Source of the DNA: Laspinema olomoucense D3b | Lineage (GTDB): Bacteria > Cyanobacteriota > Cyanobacteriia > Cyanobacteriales > Laspinemataceae | DNA: 64,000 nt | NCBI RefSeq assembly: GCF_025370785.1 | Contig: NZ_JAMXFA010000014.1 | Span: 92,431 to 156,430 of the forward strand | Direction of reading: 5' to 3' | In this document: positions 36,450 to 47,170 of the stretch, piece by piece | How the letters are laid out: each line of letters begins with the position of its first letter | Position numbering within the stretch: the stretch's first letter is position 1 | Program-made: the position numbers and the translations under genes | Notes under the pieces: model-generated | The model's input: the letters and a program-made list of their open reading frames with translations, nothing else | The model's database searches: none | What the model was told of the DNA's origin: nothing

Positions 36450-38762
36450 ATGAACCCCATGAATAAAACCATGAATACCCATTCTAACTCGGACTCCAAT
36501 AAAACCTTTCCCGCCTCTGTTTTATCCGTCAGTCGAGATGAGTTTGGTTATCCAGACGATAACCCCAATGCCCAATATCCACCTTTAACCCTCAAAGAAA
36601 AAGAGGGTAAACCTCTCCCGTCCGATTTGCAGGGTCATGCCTTTATTATTGGGGCAACGGGTTCGGTCAACTCTTACCGATCTGATGTGACCATCAATAC
36701 GGTTTTGCCTTCCCATGACGGAACTACCCCGTTGTACAATGGCGATGGCATGGTTTACCGCATTGATTTTGAATCCTTGACTGAAGGGGCAAAATTATCT
36801 GCCAGAAAAATTAAAGCCCCCTGCTACTACGCGGATATTGCTACAAATCACTGCACAAAATATCAGGGTTCGGAGGGAGATCCCAAATCTACGGATTTAA
36901 GATTTAAAAATCTGGGAATTACCCGAGTTTCTGGCCCTCTAGGAACCCGCAATCAACTGAATACAGCCTTTTTACCCCTGAAATTTTCCGAGTCAGAACA
37001 TGAACGGTTACTGGTAACTTGGGATGTGGGTCGTCCCTATGAAATCGACCCCAAAACCCTGGAAACTGTTACGCCAGTCGGGAAAAATTCTGAGTGGGAA
37101 GAAGTTAATGAAGTGGAAAAACTCTTTTTTAAACCGACCACTCCCTTTAAAACGATTCAAAGTTCAGCTCATCCCGTTTTCGACCCTAATACCCATGAAA
37201 TGTTTACGGTGAATGTGGGCCGATCGCTCTCTAACGTCTTGTCTCAATTCATTCCGTTAGTCTATTTGGGGAAAGAGTTTATAGACTGGATCAAAGAACA
37301 ATTCCAAAAATTAAGCCGTAAAAAAGTAGAAAAATCCGAAGAAGAATTATTGCAGGTTAGTTACTTCCCCCCCCCGAAAAAAACACCGCAACAATTTATT
37401 TTAAATCTCTTAGAGCCGTTTAAAATAACGGGGAAAAGTATTTTACAATTTTTAAGAGCTTGCATTGGGATATTTACGGATAATTTTCTATATTTAGTCC
37501 GGTGGGATGGTTCAGGAGACCTTCAAAAATGGCAAGTTCTCCACCAGGGTTTTCCACTCAAAATTAAGCAAAGCACTCACCAGATGGGACTCACTGAAAA
37601 TTATCTGGTGTTAATTGATACCGCTTTTAAAATTTCCGTCGAGGAAATTCTGCCGACTAGGCCGAACAAAAAATCTGCCCAGCTTGAAAAGTGGTTGAGA
37701 AACATATTCGATCATCCACAATTAAAAGACAATACAGTTTACATCATTGATCGCCGGGAACTGCTAACGGGAAAGAAGTCAGTGCAGGCTAAAAAAGTTA
37801 CAATTCCCCGAGAGGCAGCACATTTCCTGGTGGATTATCGCAATCCGGATGATCAGATTACCTTGCACTTGGCTCATGTTTGTGCCTGGGATGCCGCAGA
37901 ATGGGTGACCAAGTTTGATGATGCAAGTCCGTTGGACAAGACAGGAACATCCCCTCTCTATGGGGCGATCGCCGGACCGATGGATATCAGCAAACTGGGA
38001 TGTCATGTCATTAACGGTAAAACCGGACAATTCATCCGCGAAAATCAAGATATCTTGATGGATAAAGATTATACCTGGGGGGCGGCCATCTACGCCTACC
38101 GTGAGCGTCCTTTTCCAGACCGTTTAGAAGATATTTATTGGAGTTGTTTGGGATGTTGGGCGGATTTAAAAACTCCCCATATTGAACATCTATATAACCA
38201 CTATCCCTATCGAGAAGTTGGATTAGAGGAATTAGATGAAATCACGACCCAAGGCAAACCTTCCACTTTATTCCGACTTCACATTGCACCCTTAGACCAG
38301 GTTGCTGAAGATGAAAATCGCTTGAGCATTGCTGATGGGTATCAATTTCCCGAAGGTCATTGGGTCGTTTCACCGCAATTTATTCCCCGACCTGGAACTG
38401 AAGGATCTACTGATGGCTATATCCTCTGTGTGGTTCATTCCGACGAAAGTGCAGAACCCCAAAAAACCAACGGGAATGAACTGTGGATTTTTGATGCGGC
38501 TGACTTAAAAAGCGGTCCCAAATACAAACTGTGGCATGAGCAATTTAACGTGGGGTTTACGATTCATACGGCTTGGTTGCCCCAGATTAAGCAACGAAAT
38601 GCGAGTTATTGTATTGAAGTACGGGATGATTACGCGGATATTTTAAACCAGCAATCCCCGACAAACAAAGCCTTAATCCAGGATTTATTTGAAAATTGGG
38701 TTTATCCCCAAAAAGAACCTGAAACTGAACAAAAGAGTGAAATTAGTGGAGATAGTTTATAA
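36450..38762 (+). CDS. Carotenoid oxygenase (RPE65/CCD) family protein
   Basis: From the ATG at 36450 the protein has 770 residues; an upstream ATG at 36387 gives 791. The preferred start is uncertain. The carotenoid oxygenase pattern shows in LQGHAFIIGATGSVNSYRS, YNGDGMVYRIDFE, the iron-ligand candidates in SAHPVFDPNTHEMF, STHQMGLTENY, HLAHVCAWDAAEW and TIHTAWLP. These His residues fit the four-His iron site of the family, which cleaves carotenoids or stilbenes. An unusual basic, amphipathic insertion lies at about 285-370 of the longer form. At 770 residues it is longer than typical members (about 480-550). It is a single-gene unit. Confidence 0.8.
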   Translation: MNPMNKTMNTHSNSDSNKTFPASVLSVSRDEFGYPDDNPNAQYPPLTLKEKEGKPLPSDLQGHAFIIGATGSVNSYRSDVTINTVLPSHDGTTPLYNGDGMVYRIDFESLTEGAKLSARKIKAPCYYADIATNHCTKYQGSEGDPKSTDLRFKNLGITRVSGPLGTRNQLNTAFLPLKFSESEHERLLVTWDVGRPYEIDPKTLETVTPVGKNSEWEEVNEVEKLFFKPTTPFKTIQSSAHPVFDPNTHEMFTVNVGRSLSNVLSQFIPLVYLGKEFIDWIKEQFQKLSRKKVEKSEEELLQVSYFPPPKKTPQQFILNLLEPFKITGKSILQFLRACIGIFTDNFLYLVRWDGSGDLQKWQVLHQGFPLKIKQSTHQMGLTENYLVLIDTAFKISVEEILPTRPNKKSAQLEKWLRNIFDHPQLKDNTVYIIDRRELLTGKKSVQAKKVTIPREAAHFLVDYRNPDDQITLHLAHVCAWDAAEWVTKFDDASPLDKTGTSPLYGAIAGPMDISKLGCHVINGKTGQFIRENQDILMDKDYTWGAAIYAYRERPFPDRLEDIYWSCLGCWADLKTPHIEHLYNHYPYREVGLEELDEITTQGKPSTLFRLHIAPLDQVAEDENRLSIADGYQFPEGHWVVSPQFIPRPGTEGSTDGYILCVVHSDESAEPQKTNGNELWIFDAADLKSGPKYKLWHEQFNVGFTIHTAWLPQIKQRNASYCIEVRDDYADILNQQSPTNKALIQDLFENWVYPQKEPETEQKSEISGDSL

Positions 38763-38926
38763 GGATCAATGACACCTAATCAGATTATCATTAGCCCTGA
38801 CTATCACAGTTTTTTGGGAGTTATGGCCTGTCTAACCCCTTAGAATAATTAGCTCAAAAGCTAATCGCCGTCAAAAGATTAACCCATTCCTATCTTACAA
38901 CTTTATTCCTTATCCCATTAACCCTT

Positions 38927-41900
38927 ATGTTGAAAATTCCCGGTTACCACAATCTTTCGGAAATTTATAACAGTGAAAATACCGTTGTTTACCGAGGACT
39001 ACAAGAGTCAGATAACCAATCGGTCATTCTTAAATTTATCAAATCAGAGTATCCCAGTTTAGAGCAAATTGCCCGCTACAAGCTAGAATATGAAATTAAT
39101 AAAAAATTGCTCCAGGTGGAAGGGGTAGTCAAATCTTACCACTTGGAAAATTATCAAAATCATTGGCTGATTATTTCTGAAGACTTTGGGGGAGAAAGTT
39201 TAAAATCAAGTAGGGAAGAAATTTCAGGTAATTTAAAGCTATTTTTGTCCATTGCTATTCAGGTCACAGATACTTTAGGACAAATTCATCAGGCTAATAT
39301 TATTCATAAAGACCTGAATCCCTTGAATATTGTTTATAATCGGCAAACCGAGAAAGCTAAAATTATTGATTTTGGCATTTCTACCCTGTTTTCCCGAGAA
39401 AATCCCACCTTTAAAAATCCCAATGTTATCGAAGGGACCTTGGCCTATATGTCTCCAGAACAAACGGGGAGAATGAATCGAGCCCTCGATTATCGGACAG
39501 ATTTTTATTCTCTGGGTGTCACTTTTTATGAATTACTCACCCAACAGCTTCCTTTTCCGACTCAGGATGCCTTGGAGTTAGTGTATTGTCATATTGCCAA
39601 GCAGCCGATTCCGCCTCGGCAGATTAATCCAGAAATTCCCGAAGCAGTCTCTGCTTTGGTGATGAAACTCTTAGCTAAAACTGCAGAGGAGCGATATCAA
39701 AGTGCTTGGGGACTTGCCTCAGATTTGCAAAACTGTTTGAATCAACTGGAAGAAACGGGAAGTATTCAACCCTTTACCCTCGGGGAGCATGATAGTTCTA
39801 GCCGATTTCAAATTCCTCAAAAACTTTATGGCAGAGAGGCGGAAATTGAGTTATTGCTAGAAGCCAGCGATCGCCTGAATGACCCGGCGTTGAATGGGGG
39901 AAAGGAAATGATGCTAATTTCCGGATATTCGGGAATTGGCAAATCGGCTTTAGTCCGGGAAATTTATAAACCTTTAACCCAAGAGCGCGGATACTTTATT
40001 TCAGGTAAATTTGACCAACTCCAGCGAAATATTCCTTATGGGGCGATCGCCCAGGCTTTTGCAACTCTAATTCGACAGTTATTAACGGAAACTCCTGAAC
40101 AGATTGAACAGTGGCGATCGCAATTAGTCGAGGCGTTAGGCGTTAACGCCCAGATTATGGTTGATTTGATTGGGGAATTAGAACTGATTATCGGCACACA
40201 GCCCCCGGTTAGCCCCTTACCTCCGAGGGAATCTCAAAATCGATTTAACCTCGTTTTTCAAAATTTCATCAAGGTTTTTACCCAAAAAGAACATCCCCTC
40301 ATCATTTTTTTAGATGATTTGCAATGGGCAGATGCTGCGTCTTTAAAAATCATTCACCAACTCATGACGCGAGCAGATAGCCAATATTTCCTCTTGATTG
40401 GCTGCTACCGGGATAATGAAGTCAGCGCCACGGATCCTCTGATGTTAACTTTATCAGAAATCCGCGAAAGTGGGGCATCGGTGACTCATATTTCTCTAAC
40501 TCCTTTGGGTTTAGCTGATATTAGCGAATTAATTGCCGATGCACTCAAAAGGGAAACCTCAGAAGTTCTCCCTTTATCGGAGTTGGTTTTACAAAAAACC
40601 AATGGAAACCCATTTTTTATTACGGAGTTTCTTGAAAAACTCTATGCCGATCATCTCCTGAGCTTTGAAGTCAACACTCGCCGCTGGCAATGGGACCTTA
40701 CCCAAATAAAATCTGCTAAAATCACGAATAACGTGGTTGAATTGATGGTGCTTAAAATTCAATCCCTGCCAGAAGCGGCTCAGAAATTGGTTAAATTGGC
40801 GGCTTGTATTGGTAATCAATTTGATTTATTAACCCTCTCCCTCCTGGATGAAAGTACCCCTTCAGCTATTGCCCATCATTTATTTGATGCCGTGGAATTA
40901 GGGCTGATTTTTACCCGAAGCGAGGATTTAAACTGGATTGATGCCGAGACAGAAGTTAGCCATTTATCCAATTGTTATCGCTTTGTTCACGATCGCATCC
41001 AGCAAGCCGCTTATACCCTATTAGACCCCGAAAGCCAACGGGCTATCCATCTCAAAATTGGGCGAGGTTTGCTGAAAAACACCCCGGAAGGTGAATGGGG
41101 AGCAAATCTGTTTGAAATCATCGATCATTTGAATCTGGGTCAAGGGTTGATCACAGAACCGGAGGAACGGATTAAGTTAGCTGAGTTAAATTTATCAGCC
41201 GGGAAAAAAGCCAAAGAATCAACAGCTTATGCAGCCGCTTGGGAATATTTGCAGTTTGGCGTCAGCTATTTACCGGAAGGGTGTTGGACGGCACACTATG
41301 ATTTATCCTTAGCCCTGCATAAGCAATGGGCAGAGGTGGAGTATCTCAAGGGAAATTTTGAGGCGGCTGAGGAATTAATTACCTTGGTCCTGGCGCGATC
41401 GCATACGGATTTAGAAAAAGCAAAAATCTACAACCTGGCGATCGTCCAGTACACCCTCCAGTTTAAATATGCTGAAGGAATTGAAGCGGGGCGCAAAGCC
41501 TTACAACTGCTGGGAATTGATTTACCTCAAAGCGATTTTCAATCCGCCTTAATGTTGGAAGTGGGTACAATTGAAAAGGAACTAGGCGATCGGGAGATTG
41601 CCTCCCTGATTCAGCAACCCCAAATGGCCGATCCAGACCAGATCATTGCCATTCAATTACTTGTTAATCTTCTAGCAGTCAGTTATATTATTAATTTAGA
41701 GTTATATTCGATTATTGTTGCCAAAATTGTTCAAACCTCCTTGAAACATGGTCATTCCCGGGAGTCAGCCCAGGGATACTCCACCTATGGATTTTTGATG
41801 TGTTGCTTTGGCAACTATCGCTTAGGCGAGGAGTTTGGAACTCTAGCTGTGGACCTTTCTGAACAGTTCAATGATCCGGCGTTAAAGTGCAAGAATTACA

Positions 41901-44233
41901 CCGTCGTGGGCGGATTGATTTATCCCTGGGTTAAACCTTTAAAAGCTTCAGATTCCTTGTTGAGTGAGGGATATAAGACCGGGTGGCTATCGGGAGAGTT
42001 TCAATACATTGGCTATATTCTTCAGTTCCAAGCGATTCGGTTATTTTGTCGAGGGACTCATCTCCCCGACGCCTGGACGGAGCTCAGTAATTTTTTGGCG
42101 GTGACCCAAGAAACCCAAAATCAATGGGCGACGGATAATATTTTAGGGTTCAAAATCGGCCTCGCTAACCTGCTGGGCCATACAACTGATGAATTCACCT
42201 TTGAGGTGGATGAAATTTCCGAATCAGCCTATTTATCAAGCTCTCAAGAGCATCAAAGCTGGCAGGGAATTTGCTATTATAAAATTGTCAAGTTTGCCAT
42301 TCTTTATTTATATGGAGCATTTGCTGAAGCTATAAATTTAGCCCCGGATATTGCCCAGCTCCTTCCCACAATTACCGGGAATATTATTGTAGCCGACTAT
42401 AATTTTTATCACTCCCTAACCTTAGCGGCACTCTATCCCCCCGCATCCAGTTCAGACTCAGCCCTCTACTTGCAGCAACTTGAAACCAACCAAACCCAAA
42501 TGAAAATATGGGCTGAAAATTGCCCCGAAACTTTCCAGCATAAGTTCCTCTTAGTCTCGGCAGAAATCGCTCGGATTTTGGGAGAAGATTTAGAGGCAAT
42601 GGAACTGTACGATCGCGCAATTACCCAGGCAAGTGAACAGGAATTTATTCACCATGAAGCCATTGCTCATGAACTTGCCGGTAAATTTTGGTGGAACAAA
42701 GGAAAAGAAGACTTTGCTGCTGTTTATCTAAAAAAATCTCACTATAAATATCAGCTTTGGGGGGCGACGCGGAAGGTGGAACAGTTGGTGCAACAGTATC
42801 CGGCTATTTTGGCGCAGCGATCGCGCAAGGCATCGGGGGAACTGCAAACCACAGTCACTCTAACCTCCACCGATAGCCAAAGGGGGGAAGTCCTAGATTT
42901 CGCTACCATCATGAAAGCATCTCAGGCGATCGCCAGCGAAATTCATCTTGATAAACTCCTGACTCAATTAATCAAAATTACCCTAGAAAATGCCGGAGCG
43001 CAACAAGGATTTTTGATTTTATCGGATCATCAGCAACTCATGATAGAAGGGTCAGGGACAATGGATAGCGAAATTGAAGTCTTGCAATCCATCCCGGTTC
43101 ATCAAAGCCAACAACTCCCTCACTCTATCATTCAGTATGTGGCCCGCACTCAACAATCCGTAGTTTTAAATGATGCCACAACCTCTGAAATGTTTGCCTC
43201 CGATGCCTACATTATAGAACAGCAACCCAAATCCGTTTTATGTAGCCCGATTGTCAATCGGGGTACTTTAGTTGGCATCCTTTACCTAGAAAACAATCTC
43301 ACCTCTGAAGCCTTTACCCCCGATCGTTTGGAACTCTTAAACGTTGTTTCCGCCCAAGCTGCCATCTCAATTGAAAATGCTCAACTCTATCAAAACTTAG
43401 AAACAAAGGTGGAAGAACGAACCGCCCAACTCGCCGAAGCTAATCAGGAAATTACCTTGCTGAACGAACGCCTGAAAGCCGAAAACCTTCGCATGAGTGC
43501 GGAACTGGATGTCACTCGCAAGCTGCAAAAAATGGTCTTGCCGAAAGAGCGTGAATTGCAGCAAATTCCCGATTTAGAAATCTCCGGGTTTATGGAACCA
43601 GCGGAGGAAGTCGGCGGCGATTATTATGATGTACTCTTTCACGAAGGGGGCGTAAAATTTGCCATTGGAGATGTTACCGGACATGGGTTAGAAAGTGGGA
43701 TGTTGATGATTATGGCGCAGATGGCGGTCCGTACTTTGTTGGAAAGTGAAGAAAACGACCCCATCCGCTTTTTAGAAATTATCAACCGCGCCATTTATAA
43801 AAATGTCGAGCGGATGAATATTAATAAAAATATGACCTTGGCGATTCTGGATTACCACCAGGGAGAGTTAAAGATTAGTGGACAACATGAAGAAGCCATT
43901 ATCGTTCGGGCTGGAGGTGAAATTGAGCGAATTGATACACTCGATTTAGGCTTGTATGTTGGTCTGGAGCCAGATATTGGAGACTTCTTAAATCATACTG
44001 AGTTTCAGTTAAATCCCGGAGATGGGGTGGTGCTTTATACCGATGGAATTACCGAAGCGGAAGATATCAATGGGGTTCAGTATGGATTAGAACGCCTGTG
44101 TGAAGTGGTGAGCGCTTCCTGGAACTTAAGCGCCCACGAGATGCGAGAAAGAATTATTGATGACTTAATGGGTTATATTGGCACTCAAAAAGTGTATGAT
44201 GATATTACCCTATTAGTGATTAAACAAAAATAA
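38927..44233 (+). CDS. Ser/Thr kinase - AAA ATPase - GAF - SpoIIE phosphatase fusion
   Basis: The 1768-residue protein starts with an ePK-like kinase domain (1-270): HKDLNPLNIVYN near 126-134 with the catalytic Asp, IIDFGIS and GTLAYMSPEQTGRMN. Next is an AAA/STAND-type ATPase (about 300-640) with SGYSGIGKSALVRE near 334-342 and a Walker B IIFLDDLQWAD. Then come helical TPR-like repeats (about 750-1285), a GAF domain (1326-1488), a coiled coil and a SpoIIE-type PP2C phosphatase (1548-1767) with GGDYYDV and GDVTGHGLESG. Kinase and phosphatase motifs are intact. It is the large cyanobacterial signalling architecture seen in related species. No receptor partner adjoins. Confidence 0.93.
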   Translation: MLKIPGYHNLSEIYNSENTVVYRGLQESDNQSVILKFIKSEYPSLEQIARYKLEYEINKKLLQVEGVVKSYHLENYQNHWLIISEDFGGESLKSSREEISGNLKLFLSIAIQVTDTLGQIHQANIIHKDLNPLNIVYNRQTEKAKIIDFGISTLFSRENPTFKNPNVIEGTLAYMSPEQTGRMNRALDYRTDFYSLGVTFYELLTQQLPFPTQDALELVYCHIAKQPIPPRQINPEIPEAVSALVMKLLAKTAEERYQSAWGLASDLQNCLNQLEETGSIQPFTLGEHDSSSRFQIPQKLYGREAEIELLLEASDRLNDPALNGGKEMMLISGYSGIGKSALVREIYKPLTQERGYFISGKFDQLQRNIPYGAIAQAFATLIRQLLTETPEQIEQWRSQLVEALGVNAQIMVDLIGELELIIGTQPPVSPLPPRESQNRFNLVFQNFIKVFTQKEHPLIIFLDDLQWADAASLKIIHQLMTRADSQYFLLIGCYRDNEVSATDPLMLTLSEIRESGASVTHISLTPLGLADISELIADALKRETSEVLPLSELVLQKTNGNPFFITEFLEKLYADHLLSFEVNTRRWQWDLTQIKSAKITNNVVELMVLKIQSLPEAAQKLVKLAACIGNQFDLLTLSLLDESTPSAIAHHLFDAVELGLIFTRSEDLNWIDAETEVSHLSNCYRFVHDRIQQAAYTLLDPESQRAIHLKIGRGLLKNTPEGEWGANLFEIIDHLNLGQGLITEPEERIKLAELNLSAGKKAKESTAYAAAWEYLQFGVSYLPEGCWTAHYDLSLALHKQWAEVEYLKGNFEAAEELITLVLARSHTDLEKAKIYNLAIVQYTLQFKYAEGIEAGRKALQLLGIDLPQSDFQSALMLEVGTIEKELGDREIASLIQQPQMADPDQIIAIQLLVNLLAVSYIINLELYSIIVAKIVQTSLKHGHSRESAQGYSTYGFLMCCFGNYRLGEEFGTLAVDLSEQFNDPALKCKNYTVVGGLIYPWVKPLKASDSLLSEGYKTGWLSGEFQYIGYILQFQAIRLFCRGTHLPDAWTELSNFLAVTQETQNQWATDNILGFKIGLANLLGHTTDEFTFEVDEISESAYLSSSQEHQSWQGICYYKIVKFAILYLYGAFAEAINLAPDIAQLLPTITGNIIVADYNFYHSLTLAALYPPASSSDSALYLQQLETNQTQMKIWAENCPETFQHKFLLVSAEIARILGEDLEAMELYDRAITQASEQEFIHHEAIAHELAGKFWWNKGKEDFAAVYLKKSHYKYQLWGATRKVEQLVQQYPAILAQRSRKASGELQTTVTLTSTDSQRGEVLDFATIMKASQAIASEIHLDKLLTQLIKITLENAGAQQGFLILSDHQQLMIEGSGTMDSEIEVLQSIPVHQSQQLPHSIIQYVARTQQSVVLNDATTSEMFASDAYIIEQQPKSVLCSPIVNRGTLVGILYLENNLTSEAFTPDRLELLNVVSAQAAISIENAQLYQNLETKVEERTAQLAEANQEITLLNERLKAENLRMSAELDVTRKLQKMVLPKERELQQIPDLEISGFMEPAEEVGGDYYDVLFHEGGVKFAIGDVTGHGLESGMLMIMAQMAVRTLLESEENDPIRFLEIINRAIYKNVERMNINKNMTLAILDYHQGELKISGQHEEAIIVRAGGEIERIDTLDLGLYVGLEPDIGDFLNHTEFQLNPGDGVVLYTDGITEAEDINGVQYGLERLCEVVSASWNLSAHEMRERIIDDLMGYIGTQKVYDDITLLVIKQK

Positions 44234-44345
44234 TCTGTGCAGTCTTTGATTCTACCCTGAACCCAAAGAAGAGCCAATTCAATAAAGGAATGAGAGGGCC
44301 TCGCTCACGCTGGAAACAGTTAAATCAGTGTAACAAGAACACAAA

Positions 44346-44401
44346 CTGGGTTTCTTAACAAAAATTCTGCTGATTAGCCTACATTTTTGTGAGAAACCCA
44401 G
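44346..44401. repeat. Inverted pair of the CTGGGTTTCT dispersed repeat
   Basis: ctgggtttct (44346-44355) pairs with agaaacccag (44392-44401) around 36 bases. Its layout is the same as at 35309-35375 and 58325-58386. It lies between the converging signalling and isomerase genes. Confidence 0.65.
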
Positions 44402-44449
44402 CCTCTTTTCCTCGGGAAATAAAAGTCTGCTCCGTCTTAATTCCCTGAC

Positions 44450-45208
44450 TTACTCAACCTGCAACTTGACGTTTTTATTTTGCAGTTTGCCTTGCCACCA
44501 CTGTTCAAATAATTGCTCTTGAAGTTGGCGTTTGAGTTGTCCCTCTAAGGTAGCCGGAATCCGTTGTTCCAGGCGCAATAAGCTGTAGCGACCTTCCAAT
44601 TCCAGTGGACCGACAATATCTCCCGGTTGAGCCCGGGAAATTGCATCCCGAATAGCGGGGGGAAGTTGACTAAACAAAATCGCTCCCATCATCCCATTAT
44701 AGGCCCGTTCTCCGGCGATGGAATGCTCTTTTGCTAAGGCTTCAAAACTCGCTCCTGCTTGTTCGATTTGAGTTTTGAGTTCTACGGCTTTATCATACTG
44801 TTCTACTACAATTCGGGAGAGTACAACCTGCTCAAAGGCTTGCTGATTTTTCTCAAAATAGTCTTCCAGTTGTTCAGCGGTGACTTTGGTTTTGATTTCC
44901 TCAATTTTTAACCCAGCGGCGAACTGATTGCGAAAAGTTCCATAAGTTAGGCTTTGACTTTGTAGCCATTGGTCAAAGCGGTCCGATTGCACCAGTTGAT
45001 TTTGGAGGCGAAAGTTAATGATTGCCTGTTCTAAGAGGGAGGCATCAATTTCCAAATCAGCTTGGCTTTGCAACTCTTCTTCGATGACGTGCTGGCGTAG
45101 AATCTTCATAATAAACTGTTGCAAATCGCCACTGGTCCGCAGATACCCTAAGGCTTGCCGGAGTGAAATTGTTTCGTCATCAATGGTGATAAATTTTTCC
45201 GTTTCCAT
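44450..45208 (-). CDS. PpiC/parvulin-type peptidyl-prolyl isomerase, SurA-like
   Basis: The 252-residue protein has a helical N-terminal part (1-115, FITIDDETISLRQALGYL) and a parvulin domain (about 120-215) with FEALAKEHSIAGERAYNGMMG and QPGDIVGPLELEGRYSLLRLEQ. No signal peptide is present, so it acts in the cytoplasm, unlike SurA. Proteins of this type often lie beside ABC peptide exporters in cyanobacteria. The ABC exporter gene downstream on the same strand (169 bases on) fits that pattern. The substrate is unknown. Confidence 0.85.
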   Translation of the reverse strand: METEKFITIDDETISLRQALGYLRTSGDLQQFIMKILRQHVIEEELQSQADLEIDASLLEQAIINFRLQNQLVQSDRFDQWLQSQSLTYGTFRNQFAAGLKIEEIKTKVTAEQLEDYFEKNQQAFEQVVLSRIVVEQYDKAVELKTQIEQAGASFEALAKEHSIAGERAYNGMMGAILFSQLPPAIRDAISRAQPGDIVGPLELEGRYSLLRLEQRIPATLEGQLKRQLQEQLFEQWWQGKLQNKNVKLQVE

Positions 45209-45377
45209 GTTAATTCATTCCAAAAGGACTGCAAAGAATACCCAGACCCAGGTTTTAGGGAATCGGGACTGCACGGGAATCAGAACACCGATCCCCGAGA
45301 GAAATTAGAAGCACAAAGGGCTAGATTCCAGCTTGAAGATGCGGGTTTAAAGGCTTTCTTGTTACCGCTTTCCCAGC

Positions 45378-47123
45378 TTAGTGCAAGAGTGCCTCTAGCT
45401 TTTGCTGATTCCACAGTTGCTGATACAAACCCGGTTGTTCGACTAACTCAGTGTGGGTGCCGACTTGGACGATCGCCCCGCGATCCATGACAAAAATGCG
45501 ATCGGCAGAGGCAGCAGCCGACATTTGATGGGAGATAAACAACACCGTTTTGCGCTGCGTCCCCGAGGACAGATTTTGGAGAATATCCGTTGCCGTTTGA
45601 TTATCCACACTAGAGAGAGCATCATCTAAAATCAGTACCGGCGCATCCATCAACAGCGCTCTAGCGAGGGCCATGCGCTGGCGTTGTCCTCCAGAAAGAG
45701 TAATCCCCCGTTCCCCCACCAATGTCTCGTACTGTTGAGGAAAATTGAGAATTTCCGGGTGAATTTGGGCTTGTTTGGCTGTTTCGATGATTTCCGGGTC
45801 CTCGGCGAGGGGTTTCCCATAGCGGATGTTGTTCCGGATAGATGTGCTAAACAAAAAGCTTTCCTGGGGAACGTAAGCGATATTCCCCCGGAGGGTTTCT
45901 AATTTGAGGGTGGTGATATCTTTACCATCAAGATAGAGTTGTCCAGAACCAATATCCAGTAAGCGGGGGATGGCATTGGCGAGGGTGGATTTCCCCGAAC
46001 CAATGGGACCGACGATCGCCACCGTCTCACCGGAGGTAATCTCAAAGCTCAAAGCATTCAGGGCGGGAATTTGAGCCTCGGGATAGCTGTAGGTGAGGTG
46101 ATTGGCCCTCAAATGACCTTGAGCGGGTGCTGTTAGCGCGATCGCCTCCGGTGTATCTTGGATTTTCGGTTTCGCTTCAAAAATGGACTCGATGCGATCG
46201 ATACTCACTTCTCCCCGTTGATACGCCGTAATGGTAAATCCGAGGAGGGCGGTGGGAAATACTAGACGTTCGACATACAATAACAGGGCGATGAAATCCC
46301 CCACGGAAATTACCCCATCAGCGATCGCCCCGGCACCAAAAGTCAATAAAACCAGTAAGCTTAAACTGGCTAATCCCCCTAACACGGGAAACAGAACACT
46401 GCGGGTTTGGGCTAATTTGAGATTGGCTCGTAGATATTGCTGATTAAGTTGGCGGAAAGCAAGGCGTTCGTTTTCTTCCTGAGCGTAGATTTTAATCAAG
46501 GAAATCCCGCTCATATCCTCTTGAATCAAGTCACTGAGTCCCGAAAGTTGCTCTTGGACTTCCAACTGCTGAGTGCGGAGGCGATCGCTAAATAACTGCA
46601 CAATCATCAGCATAAACGGATAGACCGCCACAGCCAACAGGCTTAACCTGACATTAATCGCCAACATCACCGGCAGGGTCAATCCATAAGCAAAAATCGT
46701 ATTCACCACACTCAACACTGCAAATCCCAGCAGACGTCGGATATTGTCCACATCCGAGGTGGCGCGGTTAATTAAATCTCCTGGTGGGTTTAGGGCAAAA
46801 TAGGCCGGTTCCAGGGTTAGGACGTGCTGAAAAATGCCTTGTTTGAGGTCAAACTCCACCTGACGTCCCACCCCAAACAGATACATCCGGGAGACGACCC
46901 GAATCACCCACATCAGGGAGGCTAGGAGGAGAATGATGCCCACAAAGTACAGAATGCGATCGAAGCTAAAAGTGACTTCGAGTTCATCCACTGTATTGCG
47001 AATCAGCAGGGGAATGTACACCCCTAAAGCGTTGACGATAAATAGGGCCACAACCCCCACTAAGGCATTCTGCCAGTGGGGACGCATATAAGAGGCCAGT
47101 TTTTGAAGTTTTGAGCGAGCCAT
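45378..47123 (-). CDS. ABC exporter, fused membrane and ATPase domains
   Basis: The 581-residue protein has a six-helix membrane domain (about 15-310) and an ABC domain with Walker A (VGPIGSGKST), LSGGQRQRMALARALL and Walker B (VLILDDALSSVDNQ). It is the half-transporter type of lipid or multidrug exporters that works as a homodimer. No peptidase (C39) domain is present. It starts just upstream of the isomerase gene's terminal spacer on the minus strand. The cargo cannot be told. The 5' end faces a G-rich repeat array. Confidence 0.92.
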   Translation of the reverse strand: MARSKLQKLASYMRPHWQNALVGVVALFIVNALGVYIPLLIRNTVDELEVTFSFDRILYFVGIILLLASLMWVIRVVSRMYLFGVGRQVEFDLKQGIFQHVLTLEPAYFALNPPGDLINRATSDVDNIRRLLGFAVLSVVNTIFAYGLTLPVMLAINVRLSLLAVAVYPFMLMIVQLFSDRLRTQQLEVQEQLSGLSDLIQEDMSGISLIKIYAQEENERLAFRQLNQQYLRANLKLAQTRSVLFPVLGGLASLSLLVLLTFGAGAIADGVISVGDFIALLLYVERLVFPTALLGFTITAYQRGEVSIDRIESIFEAKPKIQDTPEAIALTAPAQGHLRANHLTYSYPEAQIPALNALSFEITSGETVAIVGPIGSGKSTLANAIPRLLDIGSGQLYLDGKDITTLKLETLRGNIAYVPQESFLFSTSIRNNIRYGKPLAEDPEIIETAKQAQIHPEILNFPQQYETLVGERGITLSGGQRQRMALARALLMDAPVLILDDALSSVDNQTATDILQNLSSGTQRKTVLFISHQMSAAASADRIFVMDRGAIVQVGTHTELVEQPGLYQQLWNQQKLEALLH

Positions 47124-47170
47124 GTCAAATTGATTTGTTTTACCCCTCTTTTAGTGTAGAGGGCGATCGG

